Positions 54,279-64,000 of a stretch of DNA of 64,000 bases are shown here, one piece after another. The position numbers and the translations under genes are program-made. The stretch's first letter is position 1. Each line of letters opens with the position of its first letter. This DNA is from Sthenelais limicola. Taxonomy: Eukaryota > Annelida > Polychaeta > Phyllodocida > Sigalionidae. The notes under the pieces are model-generated. The model worked only from the letters and a program-made list of their open reading frames with translations, was not told the DNA's origin and searched no databases. The stretch is from assembly GCA_942159475.1 (NCBI GenBank), contig OW804095.1, forward strand, positions 54,402,773-54,466,772, read 5' to 3'.

Positions 54279-57200
54279 AGATAAGTTCAGGAGATAATAT
54301 CATTCCTGCATGTGTCTTACTTTACGCATAACCAAGCCTCTGCATCCCCAGGTGACTACATATTAAAACAATATATAATATTTCTGAGAATAACCACTGA
54401 CCATTTATTAATATGAACTTTTTTTATATGGAAGGGAAAAGATGCATGCTGTTTGGTTTACTCATACAGCAAATATGACACCAGGCTTCATTGGCCTTCT
54501 ACACCAATGAAACATTATTTCCATCTCATATTCAGTAAGTCTCAACAATTTTCTGGAGGTTAGACCTCCCAAAAATCATTTGTATTATATATGATTACAG
54601 CCACCCACTGGCGTCATGTACTATTTTAGATAAATAATTTCGTTTGATCGTGCCAAAGATGACACATTTTATATATGGATGCCTAAAATTACATTTCCAA
54701 TGCCCCTTGCACTTGCAAGGGAAAGAAATGAGTCGAACTGGATTAGGTATATTGAACAGCTAGAGTTTACCAAAGGGGCAAAATGATTTATATTTACCAT
54801 TCGTTGTGAAGTACTCTCGAGTCTGAAATATGTAAAAAAAATATAGGAGTCATTAGCTAGTAAGAGAATATATATGATGCCTTGAATTACATATGTAGTT
54901 AATCAACACAAGTACTAATATTACTAACATAGTTCAACTCGACCCGGGAGAAAGATTATCAGATACAAAGTATTTTTAAAAATTCTAGTTTATAAGTTCT
55001 CAGTTCTTCACCCCGATGGCAAAAGCCTAAGTGGTCAGATTGCTTAACAGATCATAGAAAGGTGTATCATATGTATAGGTGGAAGGAGCCATATAAAATA
55101 TACTGACAAAGTATGAAAAGTATAAAAAAGTATAAGCGAGCATGATCATAACGAAAAGAAACACATTGAATACAATCTGATCTTATCAAATCTGAAAAGG
55201 TAATCTGTACAAGGGGTCAGAAACACATAGTAAATTGGCTTAGTTAAAATAGATACATTATATGGATATATACTTGGCTCCACACTGCTAGTCTTGCGCT
55301 GCCCATAAGTATTACGTCGCACAAGACCTTGGCCAGTATATACAGGGTCTCTGTCCAATACACATAATATATAATTATAATGCTTGGTCTTACTGACCAA
55401 ATTATTCGATTTATCAATTGATTCTACTATTACAATAGAATTTGGCTTAGGCGGCCACCCTTGGGACTGAGCGATGTTTGCTCGTATAGTAGGATGGTCG
55501 CATTGGCGCGGCTCTAGGGTTAGGTGTGTGTATGTGCGGGGCGGGCGGTGTATTGAGGGATTATTTAATAAAATTGTCGTAACAAAACCTGTCCAAATTG
55601 ATGATGATAAAAACATGATTTATTTTATTCATAAATGTGTCATCATATCATTTAGGAATTATTTATAGTTATTAAACCTTTTTGTAATTTAGAGATGATA
55701 GAAACAAGCCATGTCCTTGAAAGTATTATGCACAAAATGAGAATTGTATCATTCACAAATATATGAATATCACATACGTCAATACAATATCACAAGCCTA
55801 CTCTGGAAGGTGCGAGGAAGAGCTATTTAATTAATTACTCTTCTTTGTTCGGGAAGAAGTGTTTCCGTGGCTTGTAACGGCGCGAATTTTCGAGAAAAAA
55901 TTATTGAATATAAAATTGTTTATTCATTGAAATAAAAAGGCATGCGAGTCTTCCAAGCCTAAGAGTGAGTCTTCTTAATTCTGAGAAGTGGTCGCGTGGC
56001 TTCTAACACCTTCACATCAACTGAGTGAAAGGCTAGGCTACAGCCTTTCACTCAGTCAGTGTGAAAGCTATACTTTTCTGCCATTGTGGATTCATTTTGA
56101 CTGACATGTTGTAGAATCTACCATGGATTTGGCATTAGGAACTCAAATCAAATCAATGGGGAAGCAACACAGATCTAATGCGAACGTAGCATGATTTAGA
56201 TTTGGTATTTATTCTGAAACAATTTGGCTGTTAGGGACTGGGAAATGGTGGTCACATCTCGAGGTGGTCACTATTGCAGGCGTTTTACAGACATCTATTC
56301 AGATGAACACAAATTCGGAACTGATCTTAATGAAAAGGTTGGTCTCTATAACGAGATGATCGTTATGCAGGATTCCACTGTATCTTCATTACATTCATTC
56401 TTAATATCTACAGATTCTTTCCCCTGACGTTTTAAACTTTTTTAACAGCACCATACATTGACATCTAGCTAAGTGTGATTAAATGAAAACTGACAAGTTA
56501 AAATGAAAGAAGGCGATCCAAATGACAAGCAATAACATTGTAACATAAAAAGGTTTCTATTGTATGTGTTGATTCACAGGCCCCTATACGCATTACATCT
56601 TGCTAGATCTGACTAGAGTTAACTAGTGAACATTGACAAATGAGAATAAGTAGTGATGTGAATAGCCTAATCCCGAGTACTAGTGACATAAAGATGTCTC
56701 TCACAGCGATGTCTTGGCTGGAGTGTAGCACCTTCTGATGGAACATGCCTTGTGGTAGACCTTGGTATCACTGTGTCCTGCATGCTGCAGCATCCCACAT
56801 TCACAGTGGTGCCAGGGGAAGTCCATACCTAACATTACCCTGCCTAGGCTGGCTATTCTGGGAATACTCGTATCAATTCTAGGGCCTTAATTCCGTGGAC
56901 AACATGCTACCAGTTGCCCTTAGTCCACAAATTGTATGGACAAGGCCTACAGCTAGTTCATCCCATAGTCTATATACATGAGAGATATCAGCTTTCATAG
57001 TGGCCCTGTATCACAGGAATGATCCTCTCTTTCACCATAAGCGACCAGCACAAACCATTGTATCCCTCCTTGATTCCACCATCTTCAGGGTTTACAGTTT
57101 CAAACATCCACCTCTGGAGTCTGCAGTTCTGTGAGCATTACTCCATACTCACAAGTTTCTGTCACATGGAGCAGGGTACTGTCACTCACAGTCTCCACTC

Positions 57201-58059
57201 TCTGAGAAGCTACACTCTGATCTTTAGGAGTTCCACCCCACATTACTTCTCTCCCTTCATCGCAGACTGAGTCCATGATAAACCATGGCACCAGATGCTC
57301 AGTCATTGCCATGCTTGCTACCCTAACTCATGGCTCCCATGTATTCCTGCTGTGTCGATGGCAGCATATTTTAGAATTACGCTGTTGCACGTGTTCTAAG
57401 ACATCCTACCCAGACTTGGGCATGTCTTTTCCTCCAGATGATACTTGAAGCTAAGCACTGAGAGCTTCCACCCCCGCTGCATCCATACTCAGGCGCTCTC
57501 AAGTGTGCCGTATTTCATGAGTTCTATATTAGTAATTAGTTTTGCACTCTATGAGTCTCGTACTCCACAGAACAACATCACCATATTCATGGTGAGGGTG
57601 TATTTCTGTGGGCTCATGGAATCAATGTTTAAAGAAGCATATCTCAGTGTCTCCATTGACTAAATTTAGGTTTACATATTCCTTATCCACAGATAAGGGT
57701 TACAAATTAAGAGAATCAAGGAACCCCATATTATTAAGAATTCTCCTCTCCTAAAGTCAAAAGAGACTGGTACACACCAACCTCCATCTCAGCTAGATGC
57801 ATGATTCCATGAGTTTAGGAGAATCTGAAGCTCAAGACACAAGTTTGAATGCGATCAGACTGGAGCAGCATGCAAATCAATATGTCACCATCCCTGCCCA
57901 GTCTGTTTTTCACAGAGCTAAACAAATGTTACCACTCCTCCATTCTGCGATCCCCAATCCGTGAGAATAGCAAAGTCACATACAGTTCCTCAGCTGTATG
58001 AACATGTTTTCCGAACTAGGAAAATTGACCAACATTATACCTACTACATACCTTCACTG
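54279..58059. other. Intergenic; worn coding-like DNA at 56.7-57.7 kb
   Basis: 54.3-56.6 kb is AT-rich without features. From about 56690 to 57700 the composition is more balanced, and frames on both strands are open in pieces (for example 57100-57312 on the minus strand), with no motif of a known family. This could be a decayed transposon or retrocopy. Confidence 0.3.
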
Positions 58060-58155
58060 AAGCCTGAATCACTGCACCATTTTTGTATACTACTAACTTC
58101 ATATGTAAAGCCTGAATCACATCTCCATTTTTGTATACTACTCATTTCGTATACA
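58060..58155 (+). repeat. 48-bp tandem duplication
   Basis: Two units at 58060 and 58108 share AAGCCTGAATCAC, CCATTTTTGTATACTACT and a TTC(A/G)TAT end. Confidence 0.85.
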
Positions 58156-58197
58156 ACTAACAACCTCTCGTGACTCCGTCCCTAGTACCGTTTAAGG

Positions 58198-58338
58198 ATT
58201 AATCACCGACATTGAGGGGCTGCTGGTGCACTGTTTGGTGTATAATCCCGAGGTGAAGCAAACAATGGACCAACTTGTCTGAAATGGAGGTTATTAATCT
58301 ATTTAGTCTCTGCCTGATAGCCCCTGGACTATAGCCCA
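58198..58338 (+). repeat. Dispersed repeat family R1, copy 3
   Basis: The longest of three copies in the window. It contains CACCGACATTGA, GCTGCTGGTGCACTGTTT, AATGGAGGTTATTAATC and TTTAGTCTCTGCCTGA in the same order as the minus-strand copy at 10585-10697. Confidence 0.6.
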
Positions 58339-58518
58339 AGGCAGTAACTAGACCATTGCAATGGTTGGTCGTCAGGCTGGTGTGACCTGGCATGGGCCAT
58401 GGTATACTCAAGCTTCTGACGGTTCTTTGCCTTCCTTTGTGCTGGATCTGCGCATGCTTAAAAAATCAGCGTGTACTCGCACATCACAGATGCTTTCCCC
58501 TACACCCAAAAGAATGTG

Positions 58519-58812
58519 TTATCGGTTTCCTCCATGTTGGGCGGAACAACGCTTGGTCTCTGTGGGCACGGGTGAGTCATACCTGTCATCATGTATACGC
58601 CACCCACTGGCAAGCTTGATTCTGCTGTTAACGGTGGCGAGGAAGGACCCATCATTTGTCTCGCTAGCAGTCGCACTGTTGGAATGTGATTCGGTTACTC
58701 TGACGGCAGCATCCCTCTGGCCATCGTTGGAACGCTGACTCTCCTGCCTCCTCTTATTTGCCCTCTAGCTGCTCCTGCCAAAGTCCCACTCGCTTCCGTT
58801 ATCGCCGTCCAT
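58519..58812 (-). pseudogene. Broken coding sequence, family unknown
   Basis: Reading from an ATG at 58812 on the minus strand gives MDGDNGSEWDFGRSS, then an in-frame TAG (codon 16), then a further 80 clean codons, including KRRQESQRSNDGQRDAAVRV, ASETNDGSFLATVNSRIKL and SGWRIHDDRYDSPVPTETK, to a TAA at 58519. The region is GC-rich compared with its flanks. It looks like hydrophilic, Arg/Ser-rich coding DNA interrupted by one stop: a gag-like remnant of an element, or an exon that starts after the stop. Confidence 0.35.
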
Positions 58813-60496
58813 GACGATGCCGGTGTCTCTTCGTTCACCCTTGAACGCAAAAAAGACTCGTAAGCAGCACACCAAGGTAGTGAGTGTAGACCCACATGAA
58901 GCATAAAGTGTGCCAGCAAGCATAAAACAAGAATACTAAAGCTGTGTACATGCCCTCGGGTCTGAAAACACGTGAGTCTCCAACTGGTTGAACATCTCTC
59001 CTGAAAAGGGCCCATCCACCAAGCTGAGGTCGTCTCTCTGATTACAGTTTGAAACTCGTTCAGCGCCTCATAATATATATCACCACAATTATATATCTCT
59101 CTTCTGCAACTATTCAAATCTTAATTCCTTTGGTACTACAAGAACATATTTTCATTAACACAAAACTGACCCAAAACGGAAATCTTATTGGCAACAGATA
59201 TAGCAGGTTTTATGTGGAGTGCCCTCATTGTATCAAAAATCGTTCTGCTATTCAGGCATACTTTGGTGGAATAATCTCCAGGCGCATTACAAAAGAATAC
59301 CAACAACCTTGGGCTTTAAACAGAAGTTAAAAAGTGACCTGATTGGTAATGTTATAGTACTATACTCTACGTTCTTATATAGATATTAGAAATTACCCAA
59401 CCCGTCTATCCAATATTTGCCCCCCCCCCCGCTCCATTCTTTCTCAACCCCCATCAACCTTTGCTTCCTCTAAGAAGAATTGTACTTGAAATGGTCTTTT
59501 ATGCTTACCACACAGTAACTTTGTTCTAGATGTAAAACCTACAATTTCAGGATGTGGCGGAATACCGGGTCTGACCCGAACCACATTAGCTTTGGCCTGT
59601 GCCAGTTATTAACCTGTATAAAACTTGTCAAAAACAAAAATCAAATAATTTTGATTTAAAGTTATCCCCATTTGTTTCTTTTGATTCATATGTATATTCA
59701 AAATACACAATTAATGGGGATGGTAAAATAAATCCAGCGCTCGAGGAAGACTTCGACAAAACTATTCATATATCCTACTAATAATAGCAAGACACCCAAA
59801 TTGATACCCGGATGCTCAGATTCCCATTGTTCCCATTAGAATGTACATACTCAAGTCAGGTCAGTGTGAATAGATATTTTTCAGGTGCTGATGGATGGTA
59901 TGCCAGCGGTGTTCTGCTGTGTCGCCGGAAATTGTTTTCCCCATCCAGTGTATCACATAGCCGTCAATATTGGATGCGGGTTCTTTGTCAGCTCAGGACA
60001 TTTAGGTGGAGAAGACAAAGTTTCTTATTTTGAGCACATACAACGTGTCAAGCCTACCTCTCAGCAACCAGGCAGAACAAATAGTATTTCATTGCGTTAA
60101 GACTTTAAATATAGAGAATGAAAATTGTAGTTATGGAACATTCAATAAACAATGTATCACGGTGTCTTCGCCACAATAATTATGATCATTCCAGGCTTTC
60201 CCTGATCTTATCCAAAAGCCTGCTAACACGTTTGTCATCTCATTTACCTGTAAAACTTGTCAAATAAAGTAATTCCTACCCAATCCAATATTTCTCAGGT
60301 AGCGATGGCAATTAACCATCCTGGGAATTAATTTACACTGAAATGATTGTAACCTTACTTCGGTTAATTGACGCTCTGTAAGGTGCAACATTTGGGCCAT
60401 TTGTCTGCAGCGTATTACTTGTCGTTTAAAATGCTCTCTCAGTTCTATAACTTGGAGATATGTGGCTTCAGTTTGTCAATAATTTTAAGTGCCGTG
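58813..60496. other. Intergenic, with one exon-like block
   Basis: A C-run is at about 59422-59431. The sequence at 59545-59590 (TCAGGATGTGGCGGAATACC and following) is similar to 61151-61195, and both precede CCTG(T/A)ATAAA, so they are probably 3' parts of one repeat family. An exon-like block is at 59885-60030 (listed separately). Confidence 0.35.
59885..60030 (+). CDS. Possible Ig-like half-domain exon
   Basis: Right after a good acceptor (GATATTTTTCAG, ending 59884) the frame reads VLMDGMPAVFCCVAGNCFPH, PVYHIAVNIGCG and FFVSSGHLGGEDKVSYFEHI. The G-M-P-A-x-F-x-C-V-A-G-x-x-P-x-P-V-Y pattern resembles the first half of an immunoglobulin domain as found in cell-adhesion proteins. The second Cys of the fold is not in this block, as expected when Ig domains are split over two exons, but no partner exon was found. 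The right boundary is a guess. It may also be chance. Confidence 0.2.
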
Positions 60497-60692
60497 TATA
60501 TACTGTAAACGTATTTATTTTCGCGCACTAATTACTTTGACACCTTTTCGCGCGGATATAAATTCGCGCAGCAAGGAAGTCTCACATCTTGTGTAGGCAA
60601 TAATTATACCTTTTGCGCCAGATTTATTTTCGCGCCAAAGGTGGGTGCGCGAAAATAAATAGTGCGCGACATTAATATGTTTACAGTATATA
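60497..60692. mobile_element. MITE with TACTGTAAAC ends and TA target duplication
   Basis: The ends TATATACTGTAAAC (60497-60510) and GTTTACAGTATATA (60679-60692) are perfect inverted repeats; taking TA as the target duplication, the element ends are TACTGTAAAC, as in Tc1/mariner-type MITEs. Just inside, TATTTATTTTCGCGCAC on the left pairs with GTGCGCGAAAATAAATA on the right. The core is rich in TTCGCGC, unusual in this AT-rich DNA. No coding capacity. Confidence 0.8.
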
Positions 60693-61334
60693 TACCTTTG
60701 GCTGACGCCAAGAAAATGCCTTCCTTGTGTTTGCCAATAGTAATCTCGATCCTTCCTGCGTCTAGCATTGGAGGAGAGTTCCGTATATATATATAGTCCC
60801 TATCCCTTGAATCGGTATGGCTTTACTACTGGTTTTGTCGCTGAAAATAGGATATCTCTATACCAAATAATCTTTGTAGCTGGCCCATTGAGAGAAAATT
60901 ATTGTCTTCTCCCAGAAAGTTCCAATTGCTTCAAGTCCTAAAGTGCAATTTTTTCTTCTCGAAATTGATACATTTATTAAACTACACTCGCTCTCTGGGA
61001 CGAAGCCAGATAGTTGGATAGACACCATAGATGTTATGAGCTCATCTAACTTCACCACGAATGACAAGTGCCTAATTATACTGCCAGAACCGAATGTAGA
61101 TATTATCAACTGGTTCATACTGACGACTAAAGCCTACATACACAGACACATCTCAGGGTATGGCGGAATATCGGCTTGTCCGAGCCATATTTATATACTC
61201 TATATTTCCCCTGGCATATGCCTCGCCGGAACCTGAATAAAGATCAGTTCAAAAAAAAAGTTATTAGGAAATAATGCCATTGGATTTTAGATATTAATGA
61301 AAGAGCTAGAATCTAAACTTAGAGCAGTAATATA
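60693..61334. other. Non-coding stretch, no gene seen
   Basis: AT-rich DNA with two overlapping chance frames on opposite strands at 60858-61236. The repeat-family piece at 61151-61250 ends in GAATAAAGATCAG and an A-run, like a retroposon tail. Confidence 0.4.
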
Positions 61335-61613
61335 CTAAGGGTGCATTGCACTATATACGATTCTGTGTTAAACCACTCTTAGAGGCCTCGTAACTCCCTC
61401 TTATCGTAACTTGCATTGCACTATATACGATTATTTTCTGAGACTAGTCTGAGAGTACTCTGAGAGACCTCTGAGAGGCCTCTTAACTCGCTCAGATGCA
61501 TGAGTTTCAATGCAACAACCCTCGTATCATAAAGCCCTCGTAGTCGTAACTTTAAGAGGGTGTTACGAGGCCTTTAAGACACAATCTTATCGTGTATAGT
61601 GCAATGCACCCTA
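61335..61613. mobile_element. MITE-like element with 24-bp terminal inverted repeats and an internal copy of one end
   Basis: The left end AAGGGTGCATTGCACTATAT (from 61337) is inverted at the right end (ATAGTGCAATGCACCCT, to about 61612). The end sequence TGCATTGCACTATATACGAT occurs again inside, at 61412-61431. Between them are repeated GAGGCCTC and CTCTGAGAG motifs, giving a strongly self-complementary interior (GAGAGGCCTCTTAAC / GTTACGAGGCCTTTAAG). Confidence 0.75.
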
Positions 61614-63286
61614 AGTCAAGTAAAACTTAAGAATGACGAAAGAGAATGCATTTGAAAGGTGAAAAAGATCCTACAAGAAGTAATGAAATCACTGGTATTA
61701 CAAGTCCGTGATAACATAAAGAATTAAGCACCACACGAATAGGTTAACTGAGAACTAACAATGATGCTGGTCTGACAAATTATGTAACAGTGCACTGGTC
61801 TGCGTTATGCTTCAATGTTGTTAACACAGTCTACCTACTTGGAAAATGTGAAATTTCGAAAAGGTCTGTTAAATGTAACCCGGAGTCTATCTACTTAGAA
61901 ACTGTGAAATTTCGAAACGGTCTGTTAAATGTAACCCGGAGTATGTTCACGTCGTACTTACAATTACAGTTACCACCTCTCATTTGTCTGGAATTTGAGG
62001 TATATAATATACAATATATACATGTCTAGTTTAGTGTCCGTGTCCTTCTGACAAACGTAGTGCGCCGATGGGAAAAGATGATATTCCGAGCTGTTTTATT
62101 TTGAACGTTTTTTCATGGGAACCGATGGGGCACCGATGAAGCCGAGCATATGTACCGGGCAGCTGTGACAAGTTGTGTGTCATCGGTATGATAGGAATGG
62201 TTCCAATGCGCATTTTGCCAAATCTAATTTTTTTAAAAAACGATGACGCATTTTATTCCGAGCCGAGCAGTTGAACAGACCGAACGGTCGGATCGGTCGG
62301 ATTAGCATATCCATATAATATACGGCTAGAGCGATTTCTAGGAAAGGAGGTAGAAATCCATATAAGGAATAGAAGGGTTTCTTAGTCCGGAATGTTCTCG
62401 GAAGTTGTTGTATTACAAACAACTTCACTCATCTTTAGAGGTCTCTTCCCCCCTCTCTGGATGTCGTTGTATGTGGTTTGTGAAGGTATTTGGGGTGGAA
62501 ATGTGATTTTGAAGCCTTTTTTAAATTGGGATAACCACACTCTATTTATAGCCTGGGAAAGCCCGTGTGAGATACTACATCATTTCCCACAACCTACATC
62601 CAGGGGGACCTAGGGGGAGCATGAGGAAGAGGGGAGGGAGAGTGGTGTTGGGGGGGGATCGGAGAGGGGAGGGGGAGCATGATTTTCTAATCAAACTCGA
62701 ATATATAATTAAAAATATTTCTACCAGTCTACCAAATGTAAAACAAATGTAAAATATGGAAAACATTATGTAACAGCAACTTCATCATAAAAATAAAATA
62801 AAACGTAATCCAAAATATATCAGGAAATCTGGGAAGATCAACACACTTCAGAGTAGTGCTGACAGATCATATGCTATCCCATTTTTCTCCTTTATGTAAC
62901 TGTATGCTTAATGGGAAATAAAAGTTCTATAATGATAATAATGAGGAAGAGGGGAGGGAGATGGGGGAGGCAGAAGGGCAGGGGAAAATCGGAGATGGGG
63001 TTGGGAGGGAAAAACAGGTATGAAAGACAGAGAAGAGGGTGAGGGAAAAGAGGGAGAGGGGGAAGTGTGGGGAGAGAGAGTGACCGTCCGGAGGACGGGT
63101 ACTTTGCTAGTAAATATATATTCGCGTGAGAAACCAATGAAAACCGTGGAAAACCTAGGGGCTTGGTTATAAAACCGATGGTACCGACGGATCATTCCGA
63201 GCAGTGGAACAGGCCTATAAGTTGTGACATAGATATATATAGAGAGAATGGGACGAGCCGGCAATAAGCGAAAATTTATAGGACGA
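61614..63286. other. Non-coding stretch with duplications and G-rich blocks
   Basis: A 56-bp tandem duplication (61831-61942) is listed separately. G-rich purine blocks at 62609-62680 and 62940-63080 both start ATGAGGAAGAGGGGAGGGAG. Short ATTCCGAGC-containing sequences recur at about 62082, 62254 and 63195. No gene seen. Confidence 0.35.
61831..61942 (+). repeat. 56-bp tandem duplication
   Basis: Two units (61831-61886, 61887-61942) share TGTGAAATTTCGAAA and GGTCTGTTAAATGTAACC and end CGGAGT. There are about five differences. Confidence 0.9.
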
Positions 63287-63339
63287 GATTCGTCCACATA
63301 AGCACGATGCCGTAGGCAGAGTGCTTATGTGGGCGAATC
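63287..63339. repeat. Hairpin, 19-bp stem
   Basis: GATTCGTCCACATAAGCAC (63287-63305) pairs with GTGCTTATGTGGGCGAATC (63321-63339), with one mismatch and a 15-base loop. Confidence 0.85.
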
Positions 63340-63578
63340 AAGTCCCCAAGTTCCATTCTATATTTATTATATGTGCATAAAATTTGATCATATGTCATCA
63401 GATATTACCGAAAAAATACTAAAGAAGTCTCAGAGAGCCCCACTGCCCCGCTGACAGCCCCACTGACAGCCCGCTGACAGTCCTGCACTATGCGATCATG
63501 CAGTATTTATTTTAGGTCTACTTATAGCCTATTGTTGACTTAAAATGTTCATAACGCAGCCATTTCTTGAGCTACATT

Positions 63579-63639
63579 AATAAAATTTATATCATTCAAT
63601 AGAGAATTTAATGCTCTATTCAATGATATGGGTTTTATT
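63579..63639. repeat. Hairpin, 26-bp imperfect stem
   Basis: AATAAAATTTATATCATTCA and AATAGAG-side sequence at 63579-63604 pair with 63614-63639 with about four mismatches and a 9-base loop. Confidence 0.8.
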
Positions 63640-63765
63640 ATGTATTTCTATAATCATAGTACCAGAATCACGGGTGGATTACCGATCGCGGGGATTTGTT
63701 TACATGCTCCGCGGAGAGCCAAAGCTCCGCGAAGCATAATAACAGAGCTATTTTTAGACAACTAC

Positions 63766-63793
63766 ATTCATATAGGACACGTCCTATATGAAT
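63766..63793. repeat. Hairpin, perfect 13-bp stem
   Basis: ATTCATATAGGAC and GTCCTATATGAAT are separated by two bases. This is the third strong foldback within about 500 bases. Confidence 0.85.
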
Positions 63794-64000
63794 ATTTTTA
63801 TAGCACCCCACTTATAGCATGTCTCATATAGAATGCGCGTATAATAAATCTTAGTATAATCTTCCCCTAAGGATAGGCTATATAGGATATAATAAGTACA
63901 TCGACTGGGGAAAAATATTGTCGCACTCGAGATGTCACCCAAGAAAGCACCAGATCGTGTTTGTATGATTATAAAGATTCTATTTAATTTCTCGTTTTAA
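63794..64000. other. Window end, no feature seen
   Basis: AT-rich sequence with no ORF or repeat recognised. Confidence 0.5.

Noticed and set aside
55146..55616. 156-codon minus-strand frame
   Set aside because: AT-rich, no domain, crosses simple GTGTGTATGTG sequence; ordinary chance ORF.

Overview
The window looks like animal nuclear DNA. It is AT-rich and gene-poor, full of interspersed repeats, and its animal-type genes have no operons. A degenerin/ENaC-type channel gene, a Jockey/CR1-like LINE, a split-direct-repeat tyrosine-recombinase retrotransposon and many small foldback elements suggest a marine invertebrate. A lophotrochozoan, perhaps a mollusc, is the best guess; part of this rests on a remembered resemblance of the short GAGTGAGTGAG element near 51.2 kb to gastropod repeats. 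Nothing in the sequence fixes the species.

Layout. 2.3-4.1 kb, minus strand: an intact, apparently single-exon DEG/ENaC channel gene. 6.3-6.9 kb: a polypurine tract followed by a polypyrimidine tract. 8-12 kb: several foldback elements. 18.46-18.64 kb: the last 59 codons of histone H3 with an internal stop, so a pseudogene fragment. 19.6-20.1 kb: a cluster of GTGACAT palindromes. 24.18-29.00 kb: a nearly pristine Ngaro-like retrotransposon (gag, reverse transcriptase/RNase H, tyrosine recombinase). 33.3 kb: a 48-bp minisatellite. 36.9-37.4 kb, minus: an unrecognised 183-residue ORF. 44.9-48.4 kb, minus: a LINE with an intact endonuclease/reverse transcriptase ORF and a poly(A) tail. 49.2-49.7 kb: a solo LTR. 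51.2-51.5 kb: a short retroposon and a long hairpin. 53.9-54.3 kb: an exon-like coding block. 58.5-58.8 kb: broken coding sequence. 60.5-64 kb: MITEs and a group of hairpins.

The most interesting region is the 24-29 kb retrotransposon. Its repeats have the order A1-ORFs-B1-A2-spacer-B2, and repeat copies look identical, so the insertion is recent. Gag and pol lie in one reading frame separated only by a TGA followed by CTA, a known leaky-stop context. The recombinase ORF has no early ATG and overlaps the end of pol in the -1 frame. A perfect 348-bp stretch of host-like sequence is duplicated on both sides of the element. That is unexpected for a tyrosine-recombinase element, which normally leaves no long target duplication.

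Limits: no similarity search, splice prediction or RNA data were available. Multi-exon genes with short exons could be present unseen in the long stretches called intergenic.
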